From an uncultured bacterium (lineage in GTDB: Bacteria; Planctomycetota; Phycisphaerae; Phycisphaerales; SM1A02), in assembly GCA_903919715.1 (NCBI GenBank), contig CAIXJC010000042.1, positions 1-64,000 on the forward strand: a DNA stretch of 64,000 nt, in the 5' to 3' direction. Made by a program: the position numbers and the translations under genes. The notes beneath the pieces were generated by a model. It was not told the DNA's origin. It saw nothing but the letters and a program-made list of their open reading frames with translations, and did no database searches. Below are positions 8,626 through 16,540 of the stretch, piece after piece. Position 1 is the stretch's first letter. Each line of letters begins with the position of its first letter.

Positions 8626-10938
8626 ATGTTCACCAATCAAATGAACCATTCGACACTGGCCAAGATCATCGGGACGTTGGTCGTGACCTTGATTGTTTGC
8701 TCGCCAGCTGAAGCGCGACAGTCACGAATTGCGGTTCCTACTCGAACAAATGCTGTCGCTCCATCTGCCAAGCCGCCCGTTGCCAAAGCACCTGCTGCCG
8801 CAGTAAGCACTGCCAAGACCGCAGCAGTAACAACGAGCAAGACGATTGCGCCAATTGCCGCTGCTACTCCCGCCACAACAGCAGCGAAAGTCGTTGCGCC
8901 AGTCGTTGTCGTCGCGCCTGCAGTCAACCCAGCGAAAGTCGTTGCGCCAGTCGTTGCGCCAGTCGTTGTCGTCGCGCCTGCAGTCAACCCAGCGAAAGTC
9001 GTTGCGCCAGTCGTTGCGCCAGTCGTTGTCGTCGCGCCTGCAGTCAATCCAGCGAAAGTCGTTGCGCCAGTCGTTGCGCCAGTCGTTGTCGTTGCGCCTG
9101 CAGTCAATCCAGCGAAAGTCGTTGCGCCAGTCGTTGTCGTTGCCCCGGCGCCAGTCGTCGCGCCAGCAGCCCCTGCCGTCGTGATCGCTCCAGCGAATCC
9201 TGCTGATTCGAAGACCATTCTTGGAGCAACTCAAGCTGGAAAAACTCCAGTCACAACAGTCGCAACAATCGCTCGCCCAACTGCGACATCAACTGCTGTT
9301 GACGCAATCGCTGTCGCGACAACTGGGCCTCTTGCGAATCCCGCAGCACCACTTTCAATTGACGAAACTGCAAAGGCCGTCGCCGCATTGGCTGCTGGCA
9401 CTATGAGCGCCGCAGATTTCACGGCAGCATTGGCTGGAGCCGGAACAGAACCCGTTGTGGCCGCTGTCGATCCTGCGCGCGAAATTTGGGCTGCGACTTG
9501 GGAACAGCAACCATCACTTCAGTATGTTTTCCCGATGGTTTGGCTCCGTTGGCCAATGGACAAGCAGCCGATCTATGAAAACAATATCGAGCGATACCAG
9601 AGCTTTTTCCCTCGCGTTTCAGTGCCAGATGTTGCGTCCATTAAAGGCGCATTGAGTGCACTTCCACCTGGACGACGCGCCTTGTTTGCTTGGCACTTCG
9701 GCGCCGGATTCTTTGGCGACACGACGTGGACCGCAGACAATGTTGCGACTTTGGATGGGGCTCCATCACAGCAACCTAGCCCGTGGTGCGAATCGGCTCT
9801 CGAATTAGCGCGAACACAGTGGACTGCTGCGTTGAGTTCCATGAAGACGCAAGACGTCAACTTTGATTTCTTGGTTTTGGACAATGAACAACAAGGGATC
9901 TTTAACAACTTCAACCTGATGGACAAAGACGCATCTGGGAAATTCGTTCAGTCAATCGTCAATGACCCTCGGGCGGATGAAGCACTGTTCGGATTGCCAG
10001 CGTTGAACGATCAATTGTCCGGTGTCGATACGAATCGAATCGGAGGACCAGGCGCAGGAACTGCCTATCTCGCATGGAATAATGTGGTCGCCAAATTGAC
10101 AACAGCGGTGCTCAACGAGGCTCTCTGGACTCCAGCAAAGTCCGCATACCCAAACTTGAAGGGCAGTAATTATGAAGGCTTCAAGATGTCTGCGGAAGAT
10201 GCTGCCCCAGACTGGTACGGACATGCTCAACCGCATGACAATGTCTTCGGCTCGAGCAATAGTCCAATCTGCTACGGCGTTCTCATCGATGCTGCAACGG
10301 CTTGGGGAATCAATTCGGCCGATCCGACCCGCCTCGTTCTTGGTGGCTCCACGAAATTGCCGCGTGGACCATGGTCCAGCCTATTGATGGACGTCCAAAC
10401 GATTCGATCGGTTCGACGATCTGGACAGACCGAACTGTGCCCATGGATCTCAACACCGGTGTATGCAGGCGGCGATCCTGGTCAGCAATTGGCTACGCCG
10501 CTTTGTGGGTATCCCGCCGCGCCTCAGTACCACGATGAAATGATCCGACATTTGGCTCTCGCTGGATCGAAGACTTTTCTTGTCTGGAACTCACCCTCCT
10601 CTCCAATCACAACGGTGTATCAAGCAGCAGCACCAGCTCTGCGACTTGAGCATGCAAACAGACTCAATGAATTGTTGAGAGAACTCAATACCAAGTTGGG
10701 TGGCTTTGTAGAAAACCCTCTGGCAACGAATCGGATTGCATTCAATTCAAACATCCTTGTCAGTGGCGCACAAGCTGCATCGGGGCGTTACGTGTGGCGA
10801 GTCTCGGTCAAGCCTGGTGTGACCGCCCTCTCGCTTCGTGGAACAACGACTGTCCTTGCAATCCCCGCAGGCGAAGCAGGAGTTTGGTTTGAGTCCACGA
10901 CCGCCGAAGTGCCTGTCTTTGATTCCGTGAGCCCATAA
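8626..10938 (+). CDS. Large secreted protein with Ala/Pro/Val tandem repeats, function unknown
   Basis: This 770-residue protein has an AGGAG ribosome site. The signal peptide is at about residues 1-27, ending near SPAEA. Residues about 30-200 are low-complexity, Ala/Pro/Val/Lys-rich, with a 20-residue unit (VVAPVVAPVVVVAPAVNPAK) repeated nearly identically, probably an extended cell-wall or linker stalk. The remainder (about 280-770) is a globular domain with many aromatic residues and a hydrophobic strand ending in acids (FDFLVLDNEQQG), suggestive of a TIM-barrel hydrolase active site, but I cannot assign a family. It is isolated, with no operon partners. A G-rich tract lies directly after the stop. 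Confidence 0.75.
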   Translation: MFTNQMNHSTLAKIIGTLVVTLIVCSPAEARQSRIAVPTRTNAVAPSAKPPVAKAPAAAVSTAKTAAVTTSKTIAPIAAATPATTAAKVVAPVVVVAPAVNPAKVVAPVVAPVVVVAPAVNPAKVVAPVVAPVVVVAPAVNPAKVVAPVVAPVVVVAPAVNPAKVVAPVVVVAPAPVVAPAAPAVVIAPANPADSKTILGATQAGKTPVTTVATIARPTATSTAVDAIAVATTGPLANPAAPLSIDETAKAVAALAAGTMSAADFTAALAGAGTEPVVAAVDPAREIWAATWEQQPSLQYVFPMVWLRWPMDKQPIYENNIERYQSFFPRVSVPDVASIKGALSALPPGRRALFAWHFGAGFFGDTTWTADNVATLDGAPSQQPSPWCESALELARTQWTAALSSMKTQDVNFDFLVLDNEQQGIFNNFNLMDKDASGKFVQSIVNDPRADEALFGLPALNDQLSGVDTNRIGGPGAGTAYLAWNNVVAKLTTAVLNEALWTPAKSAYPNLKGSNYEGFKMSAEDAAPDWYGHAQPHDNVFGSSNSPICYGVLIDAATAWGINSADPTRLVLGGSTKLPRGPWSSLLMDVQTIRSVRRSGQTELCPWISTPVYAGGDPGQQLATPLCGYPAAPQYHDEMIRHLALAGSKTFLVWNSPSSPITTVYQAAAPALRLEHANRLNELLRELNTKLGGFVENPLATNRIAFNSNILVSGAQAASGRYVWRVSVKPGVTALSLRGTTTVLAIPAGEAGVWFESTTAEVPVFDSVSP
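8884..9150 (+). repeat. 60-bp tandem repeat inside the 8626 gene
   Basis: About four and a half copies of a 60-base unit, starting GCGAAAGTCGTTGCGCCAG, are aligned so exactly that successive copies differ by only one or two bases. The unit length is a multiple of three, so each copy adds 20 residues in frame. The near-identity at DNA level points to recent expansion and likely copy-number variation between strains. Confidence 0.9.
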
Positions 10939-10950
10939 ACAATCGATTCT

Positions 10951-10983
10951 GGGTGACTCTGGGGGGGTGGGGGTTCGTGGGGG
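10951..10983 (+). other. G-rich tract with quadruplex potential downstream of 8626 gene
   Basis: Runs of 3, 7, 5 and 5 guanines occur within 33 bases, beginning 13 bases after the stop codon. The short loops (T and TTCGT) would allow a G-quadruplex on the coding strand or its transcript. It may act in mRNA stability or termination. Confidence 0.45.
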
Positions 10984-11113
10984 CAAATAAACGCTAAACG
11001 CCGATGATGCGCATACGCATCTGCAAAAATTAATGCCGCAAAGAGTGCTTAGGCGATACCAATGCCTCACAACGTTCTGGGGATTATCACGCACCTTATA
11101 GATCAGGAAAACC

Positions 11114-11623
11114 ATGAAAAGACTCTTACCTATCGTCATTCTCTCGCTCGCAACGGCCGCATACGGTGGAACAATCGCTATCACCACCGTCACCGCGACC
11201 AAGAAAGTCGTGACGCAAGTCAATACTGCGACTGCCCAGGCCGAAACAACACTCGTCATGAAGAAAAGCGGAACCAATTGGATTCAAGACACATCAGCGA
11301 CCAATAATGCGATTGAGACATTAACTCAAACGCCTGCGGCAGCTCTCGTGGTGCTCGTCGACTGCAACGGAAACGGGATCAGCGATTCCGTCGATATTGC
11401 TAACGGCGCAGCTGACACGGACAGCGACGGGAAATTGGATTCTTGCGAGATGCGTTATGGCGATCTCAACCTCAATGGCGTGATCGATCAACAGGATGTT
11501 TACATTTTGCTCGGATGGTGGGACATTCCAAATCCACTCGCAGGCGACCTCAACGGCGACACGCATGTCAATGCCGAAGACCTTGGAATGCTGTTGGCTC
11601 GCTGGGGTCTCGTCCCTTCTTAA
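11114..11623 (+). CDS. Small secreted protein with calcium repeat and dockerin-like tail
   Basis: This 169-residue protein has a signal peptide (MKRLLPIVILSLATAAYGG) and a short Thr/Val-rich region of about 70 residues. One DCNGNGISDSVDIANG repeat of the type filling the first gene of the window follows, then DTDSDGKLDSCEM and a dockerin-like pair (DLNLNGVIDQQDVYILLGWW and DLNGDTHVNAEDLGMLLARWG). The tail layout (Y-G-D-x-x-L-N, ending RWGxxP) matches the first gene closely, so both belong to one subclass. The likely role is an extracellular attachment or matrix protein. A strong terminator follows. Confidence 0.75.
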   Translation: MKRLLPIVILSLATAAYGGTIAITTVTATKKVVTQVNTATAQAETTLVMKKSGTNWIQDTSATNNAIETLTQTPAAALVVLVDCNGNGISDSVDIANGAADTDSDGKLDSCEMRYGDLNLNGVIDQQDVYILLGWWDIPNPLAGDLNGDTHVNAEDLGMLLARWGLVPS

Positions 11624-11661
11624 AGCACAGAATCGCAATCCGCCACAAACGAATTCGAATC

Positions 11662-11688
11662 AAGCCCCTCGTTATCGAGGGGCTTTTT
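11662..11688 (+). terminator. Rho-independent terminator
   Basis: A perfect 10-bp stem AAGCCCCTCG / CGAGGGGCTT with a TTAT loop is followed by T residues, 38 bases downstream of the stop codon at 11623. Confidence 0.92.
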
Positions 11689-11707
11689 CGTGGACTCGCT
11701 TGGCGGA

Positions 11708-11806
11708 TTACAGTCCCATTGCTCGGGCAAGCAATATGCCCAAGAAAAGGCTGAAAGCGGCGACAAGAACCTGCTGAAATTTGTTTGGACCCTGAACTTT
11801 ACTCAT
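11708..11806 (-). CDS. Possible 32-residue single-pass membrane peptide
   Basis: A short minus-strand frame starts MSKVQGPNKFQQ, then has one hydrophobic segment (VLVAAFSLFLGILLA) and ends RAMGL. It occupies an otherwise empty gap between the terminator at 11662 and the DinB gene at 11912, facing away from the latter. There is no clear ribosome site, and the same frame runs open far upstream inside the DinB gene, so the coding case rests only on the membrane-like segment. Confidence 0.25.
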   Translation of the reverse strand: MSKVQGPNKFQQVLVAAFSLFLGILLARAMGL

Positions 11807-11911
11807 CTCAATAAGAAGGTCGGTTTGGCTTGGGAAACTTGCAAGAAAATCCGTACATTTTTTTAAGTTTTCTCGGCAATCGCAACCCGCATTCTTTGGG
11901 AGAATCACCGC

Positions 11912-12490
11912 ATGACCGCCCAACCATCGCCACACACACTTGCGCAAATGATCCGCGCGTCCGCTCCCCTGCTCTTGCGATTCTTGCGCGACTTTGACGA
12001 AAGCAATCGAGCGTTGCAACTTCCTGGACTTCCCAATCACCCGATTTGGATTCTCGGTCATACCGCATTCACAATGGCGCGCTTTGGACATCTCGTCGGC
12101 GGCCCCGCTCCAAACGAAAAAGACTTTGCGCCCGAGGACGGTTCGGATGGCGCGCGAGATTCTTCCATCAGATTTCGAATCAACGATGTCATGAAGGACT
12201 CCCAACCAGTTGATGACCCAAATTTTTATCCCTCGCTTGCTCGTGGACAAGAGATCTTTGCACGCGCCGCCGAAGGACTTGCTTGCGTTCTCGAATCGCT
12301 TCCTGCGGAGCGGTTGACACAGAGCATTCTCTGGAACGGCGATCCGCAGCCCATCGATGCAATGGCGATTCGGCTTTGCTTTCACAACGGGATGCATGCA
12401 GGCCAATTGACCGACTTGCGCCGAGCAAGTGGATTTGCGCATGTTTTACCGACATCGTTGGCGACATCGAATCATTCCCGCCCGACGTGA
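11912..12490 (+). CDS. DinB-fold putative metal-dependent protein
   Basis: This 192-residue protein of the DinB/YfiT-like four-helix superfamily shows the scattered histidines of the metal triad: one in WILGHTAF (about residue 50) and a pair in the last helix FHNGMHAGQLTDLRR, the hallmark C-terminal motif. Members include thiol-dependent S-transferases and uncharacterised damage-inducible proteins, so the exact reaction is not known. The start ATG has a GGGAGAA site. The gene ends 34 bases before the ATP-grasp subunit at 12525 and may be transcribed with it. Confidence 0.75.
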   Translation: MTAQPSPHTLAQMIRASAPLLLRFLRDFDESNRALQLPGLPNHPIWILGHTAFTMARFGHLVGGPAPNEKDFAPEDGSDGARDSSIRFRINDVMKDSQPVDDPNFYPSLARGQEIFARAAEGLACVLESLPAERLTQSILWNGDPQPIDAMAIRLCFHNGMHAGQLTDLRRASGFAHVLPTSLATSNHSRPT

Positions 12491-12524
12491 ACGCCACGCG
12501 ATCGACTGCTATCTTAAGGTTCTC

Positions 12525-14105
12525 ATGGCACGACTCCACGAACACCAAGGCAAGGCGATACTGGCAGCTCATGGATTCCTGATTCCTCGCGGGCGCGCCG
12601 TGACGAGTGCCGATCAAGCTGCTGCTGCTGCCTACGAACTCAATGCCGATGGCGGCGAAGTGGTGATCAAGATTCAGGCGTGGATGACTGGCCGAGCTGG
12701 GATCGGCGGCGTCGCATTCGCTCGAACACCTGACCAAGCGAGCGCGCACGCAGCGCGCATGCTTGCGATGAAAGTTGGACAGTTTCCAGTCGAAGCGGTG
12801 TTGGTCGAAGAAAAAATATCGATCGCACGCGAGTTTTTCCTTTCGCTCGCGATCGATGATGCAGCACGTGCCCCAGTCATCATCTTCGCTGATGGCGGCG
12901 GAAGTGGAATTGAAGAGCGTGCCAATTCCACCAGCAGAATCCCCTGCGATGTGACACGCGGCCCCGACGAAGCTGCGGTACGTGCCGCGACTGAATCCTG
13001 CGGACTCGATTCAGCGCAGGCGCACGAGTTGCGCAGTTCGATACACAAACTGTTCGCTGCTGCGCGAGCTGTGGAAGCGCGATCATTGGAAGTCAATCCG
13101 CTGGTGCTGACAACCGATGGAAAGTTCGTCGCAGCAGATTGTCGAATCACCATCGATGATTACGCCGTCGCACGGCATCCAGAACTCGGTATCGAAATCG
13201 CCCGCGAATTCGATCATCCCCCAACCGCGCTCGAGCGCGTCGCGTATGCCGCAGAACAAAGTGATCACCGCGGAACTTTCTACTTTGCACAGTTGGCAAC
13301 ATCCGCGAACAAGGACACGAACGGTCTCGTTGGATTCCACGGCGCCGGCGGCGGTGGCTCGATGATGTCGATGGATGCGATTGTCAACGCAGGCTTCACC
13401 ATCGCCAACTTCACTGATACCAGCGGTAACCCTTCGGCATCAAAGGTCTATCGCGCAAGTCGAATCATCCTGACACAGCCAGATTTGATTGGTTATTTCG
13501 GATCAGGATCTGGAGTCGCGAGCCAAGAACAGTATTGGTCTGCGTATGGACTCGCCAAAGCGTTCTGGGAACTTGATCTTGATATCCCCGCAGTCGTTCG
13601 TCTCGGCGGCAACACTGAAGATCGCGCGGTCGACATTCTTCGGCGCATTTCGCCGCTTCTCAGCGCTCCAGTCGAGGGTTATCGAAAGACCGATTCGCCT
13701 GCGATGATTGCCGCGCGATTCACAGAACTCGTCAGTGAAGCGGGCGGGAAAAAATGGGTGCCGCGTGCGCCTCGTCTCCCTGCGTTCGTCAAAGATCCAT
13801 CGGCGACATCATTCCCCGTCAAGAGCGGACGCGTTTGGATTGACACTGGAATGTGGTCGCAGATTCGCCGTGCGGTTGAAACCCATTCGGGCGGATTGAT
13901 CGTCGACCGCAGCGGAGCACCAGTGATTTCAATCTCCGCCGAAGAGTTTGCATCGAAAGATTCCGAATTGCTTGCATGCGATGTTGAATGTCGCATCGCT
14001 GGCGTTGACGGCTTCTATTTGGAACTCGACATCCCTGGACTTGCCGCCCTGACTCCCCATGGTGCAAGGGAATCCGCCCCCGCAACTTCGCAAGGAGCAC
14101 GCTGA
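12525..14105 (+). CDS. ATP-grasp CoA-ligase subunit (ATP-citrate lyase small subunit-like / succinyl-CoA synthetase beta-like)
   Basis: A 526-residue protein. The N-terminus ([16 protein letters not shown]) is the classic opening of succinyl-CoA synthetase beta and ATP-citrate lyase ATP-grasp domains, and [11 protein letters not shown] (near residue 190) is the magnesium-binding motif. The second half begins [18 protein letters not shown] and includes [16 protein letters not shown], where succinyl-CoA synthetases and ATP-citrate lyases have their glycine-rich CoA-ligase domain. A C-terminal extension of about 100 residues goes beyond the usual succinyl-CoA synthetase length. The ATG at 12525 is used because it begins the conserved motif and follows AAGG. 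The stop overlaps the next start by one base, so the two are translationally coupled and probably one enzyme. The acid substrate (citrate or another) is inferred from the partner. Confidence 0.75.
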   Translation: MARLHEHQGKAILAAHGFLIPRGRAVTSADQAAAAAYELNADGGEVVIKIQAWMTGRAGIGGVAFARTPDQASAHAARMLAMKVGQFPVEAVLVEEKISIAREFFLSLAIDDAARAPVIIFADGGGSGIEERANSTSRIPCDVTRGPDEAAVRAATESCGLDSAQAHELRSSIHKLFAAARAVEARSLEVNPLVLTTDGKFVAADCRITIDDYAVARHPELGIEIAREFDHPPTALERVAYAAEQSDHRGTFYFAQLATSANKDTNGLVGFHGAGGGGSMMSMDAIVNAGFTIANFTDTSGNPSASKVYRASRIILTQPDLIGYFGSGSGVASQEQYWSAYGLAKAFWELDLDIPAVVRLGGNTEDRAVDILRRISPLLSAPVEGYRKTDSPAMIAARFTELVSEAGGKKWVPRAPRLPAFVKDPSATSFPVKSGRVWIDTGMWSQIRRAVETHSGGLIVDRSGAPVISISAEEFASKDSELLACDVECRIAGVDGFYLELDIPGLAALTPHGARESAPATSQGAR

Positions 14106-15820
14106 TGGCAATTCTCATTGACGAAACAAAGCGCGTTCTTGTGCAGGGCATCACTGGCCGAGAAGGCCAAGCTCGCACAAAGTTGATGCGTGAATATGGA
14201 ACGAACGTCGTTGCAGGCGTCACGCCAGGCAAAGGCGGACAATCAATTCTGGGCGTACCTGTTTTCAACACGCCTCAGGAGGCTGTCACAGCACTGGGCG
14301 AAATCGACATCTCCGTTTTGTTTGTGCCCGCCGCTGGCGTGAAAGATGCTGCGATCTCTGCAATCGAAGCGGGAATCAAATTGACAGTGCTCGTTCCTGA
14401 CCGCGTTCCCGTGTGGGATGCGATGGAAATCGCAGCAGCTGCGCGTGCGAATCATGCGCGATTCCTTGGACCAAACACGCTCGGCGTGCTCAGTCCAGGC
14501 AAAGGTGTTGTCGGCATGATCGGCGGTCGCGCAGAAAGCGCACGTCAGTGGTTCAAGCCCGGCGTTCCTGCTGGTGTTGGCATCATCAGTCGCTCTGGAG
14601 GAATGGCATCGAGCACTGGTTATTACTTAGGCCAAGCTGGTGTTCGCATTTCCACGATCGCACACATCGGTGGCGATGCGGTGCTTGGCATTCGCATTCC
14701 AGAAGCTGCGCTGATGTTCGAAGCAGATCCGCTCACTGAAGCAATCGTGATCTTTGGCGAAATTGGATCGACCCAAGAAGAAGAACTTGCACAATTGATT
14801 CGCGATCGCAAAGTCACGAAGCCCGTCATTGCATACATCGGTGGCAAGGCTGCGCGCGAGGGAACTCGCTTCAGCCACGCAGGTGCAATCATTGAAGGCG
14901 GGCGTGGAACGCATGCAGGAAAAGTGACGGCTCTGCGCGAAGCAGGCGCAACAGTCGTCGATGCCTTTGGCGAACTGCCGAGCGCAGTGGTCGAAATTCT
15001 TAAGAGAATCAAGGGAAAAAGTCTTATGAGCGAAGCAGAAAAGAATGCCGCGTGGCATACAGCGGTCACACATATCGAACCAAACAAGGTTGCCGTCCGC
15101 GGATACGACATTGCAGACTTGATGGGACGAGCGTCGTTCGGCGCAACCGTGCATCTCATTCTGACTGGCGAACTGCCCTCCGCGCCCATCGGTCGATTGA
15201 TGGATGCTGTGCTTGTCGCGTCGATTGATCACGGTGCGACACCACCAAGCGCACTTTCTGCACGAACCGTTGCATCGACTGGCGCATCGCTCAGCGCATC
15301 TGTAGCCGCTGGCATCATGTCAATCAATCGACACCACGGCGGCGCGATCGAAGATTGCGCTCGGCAACTGAAAGCGATTGCAGATCGGGCAGCGAAAGAA
15401 TCGATCACGATGGACGACGCAGCCGCGCGCCATCTCGCTGCGATGAAAGAGGCTGGGGAGCGAATGCCTGGCTTTGGACATCGATACCACACGAAAGATC
15501 CACGCACTGCACGGCTCTTCACGCTCGCGCAAGAAGCAGGCGTCGACGGAGCACATATGAAAGCAGCTCGCGCAGTCGAGAAATGCTTTGCAGATGCGAA
15601 GAAACCGCTACCAATCAATGTTGATGGCGCGATCGGCGCGATCCTTGCCGATGTTGGAATCAATCCATCGGTCTTCAACGGCATCTTTATGATTGCGCGA
15701 ACGCCAGGACTTGTTGCGCATGTGGTTGAAGAACAGACACGCGAAAAACCAATGCGCCGCATCGATCCCGTCAATCACGGATATGACGGACCCTCTGCGC
15801 GTTCGCTCCCCGCTTCTTGA
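14105..15820 (+). CDS. CoA-ligase alpha / citrate synthase fusion (ATP-citrate lyase large subunit-like)
   Basis: A 571-residue two-domain protein. Residues 1-300 are a succinyl-CoA synthetase alpha-like CoA-binding and phosphotransfer module ([17 protein letters not shown]; phosphohistidine His258 in SHAGA). Residues about 310-570 are a citrate-synthase-like domain keeping His376 (IDHGA), His459 (GFGHRYH) and Asp507 (NVDGAIG), the three catalytic positions of citrate synthases and ATP-citrate lyase. The domain order equals the C-terminal part of ATP-citrate lyase, so with the preceding subunit it should make or use citryl-CoA: citrate + ATP + CoA giving acetyl-CoA + oxaloacetate + ADP + phosphate. 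It has an AAGGAG ribosome site and start-stop coupling. A related acid could be the true substrate. Confidence 0.8.
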   Translation: MAILIDETKRVLVQGITGREGQARTKLMREYGTNVVAGVTPGKGGQSILGVPVFNTPQEAVTALGEIDISVLFVPAAGVKDAAISAIEAGIKLTVLVPDRVPVWDAMEIAAAARANHARFLGPNTLGVLSPGKGVVGMIGGRAESARQWFKPGVPAGVGIISRSGGMASSTGYYLGQAGVRISTIAHIGGDAVLGIRIPEAALMFEADPLTEAIVIFGEIGSTQEEELAQLIRDRKVTKPVIAYIGGKAAREGTRFSHAGAIIEGGRGTHAGKVTALREAGATVVDAFGELPSAVVEILKRIKGKSLMSEAEKNAAWHTAVTHIEPNKVAVRGYDIADLMGRASFGATVHLILTGELPSAPIGRLMDAVLVASIDHGATPPSALSARTVASTGASLSASVAAGIMSINRHHGGAIEDCARQLKAIADRAAKESITMDDAAARHLAAMKEAGERMPGFGHRYHTKDPRTARLFTLAQEAGVDGAHMKAARAVEKCFADAKKPLPINVDGAIGAILADVGINPSVFNGIFMIARTPGLVAHVVEEQTREKPMRRIDPVNHGYDGPSARSLPAS

Positions 15821-15854
15821 TGTTGCTTCACTTCACCATATCTTTGAGAGCATT

Positions 15855-16487
15855 ATGACCACTATGACAAATTCGCCTTCCAATTCACGCACCAACTCAG
15901 GCGCAACCCTTGGCGTCCCACAAATTGCGGAACTCTTTCCCAGCCTTATGAAAATCAAGGACGAAACATTGCGCGCCAAGGTTGCGGCTGTTTGGAATGA
16001 AGCAATTGCGACAGGATGCGGCGGCAAAGGATGGACCTTCGAGGAACTTCGCGCAGTCAAGTTCACACTGCTCGCTGGCGACATCGAGATGACATTCATC
16101 GAGCACTTGAATTCATGTGTGTTGCAGTGCATTGCCATCGCTGGCGTGCTTGAAAGCAGTTTTCGCTGCGATATCCCGATTCAACACGACTATTTGATCG
16201 CAGGCGCACTGCTTGCTGATTGCGGAAAGCCGCTTGAGTTCGACAAGGACGCTTCGGGGAAAGTCGTTCAAGGAACATTTGGTCAGCAAGTGCGACATCC
16301 ATTCACGGGAGTTGCGCTGGCATACAAGCACGGCATCCCAGGCGAGGTCATGCACATCATTGCGACCCACAGCCACGAAGGCGACAAGATGGAACGATCG
16401 ATCGAATCGATCATTTTTCACCACGCCGACTTCGTCGACTTTGACATTGCGAAGTTCCTCGGAAAACGCGCCGCTAAAAAATCTTGA
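15855..16487 (+). CDS. HD-domain-like protein within the citrate cluster
   Basis: A 210-residue protein. The helices and histidines resemble an HD-type phosphohydrolase fold: EHLNSCVLQ, LIAGALLADCGKPLEF, RHPFTGVALA, ATHSHEGD and FHHADFVDFD. The defining His-Asp pair appears as Ala-Asp (LLADCGK instead of LLHDxGK), so metal binding may be altered, though other histidines (HSHEGD, HH) remain. It sits 34 bases after the citrate-cleaving fusion and 53 before the aconitase, implying a role linked to that pathway, possibly regulatory or metabolite repair. ATG 15855 is the first start clear of the upstream gene. Confidence 0.6.
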   Translation: MTTMTNSPSNSRTNSGATLGVPQIAELFPSLMKIKDETLRAKVAAVWNEAIATGCGGKGWTFEELRAVKFTLLAGDIEMTFIEHLNSCVLQCIAIAGVLESSFRCDIPIQHDYLIAGALLADCGKPLEFDKDASGKVVQGTFGQQVRHPFTGVALAYKHGIPGEVMHIIATHSHEGDKMERSIESIIFHHADFVDFDIAKFLGKRAAKKS

Positions 16488-16540
16488 TCGCTGGACTTGA
16501 TCGCTGGATTTGATCACTCAACTTGATCTTTGGAGCAACT

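Noticed and set aside
8884-9150. CRISPR array suggested by regular repeats
   Set aside because: The repeats are contiguous without spacers and lie in frame within a protein gene. The same holds for 50218-50352.
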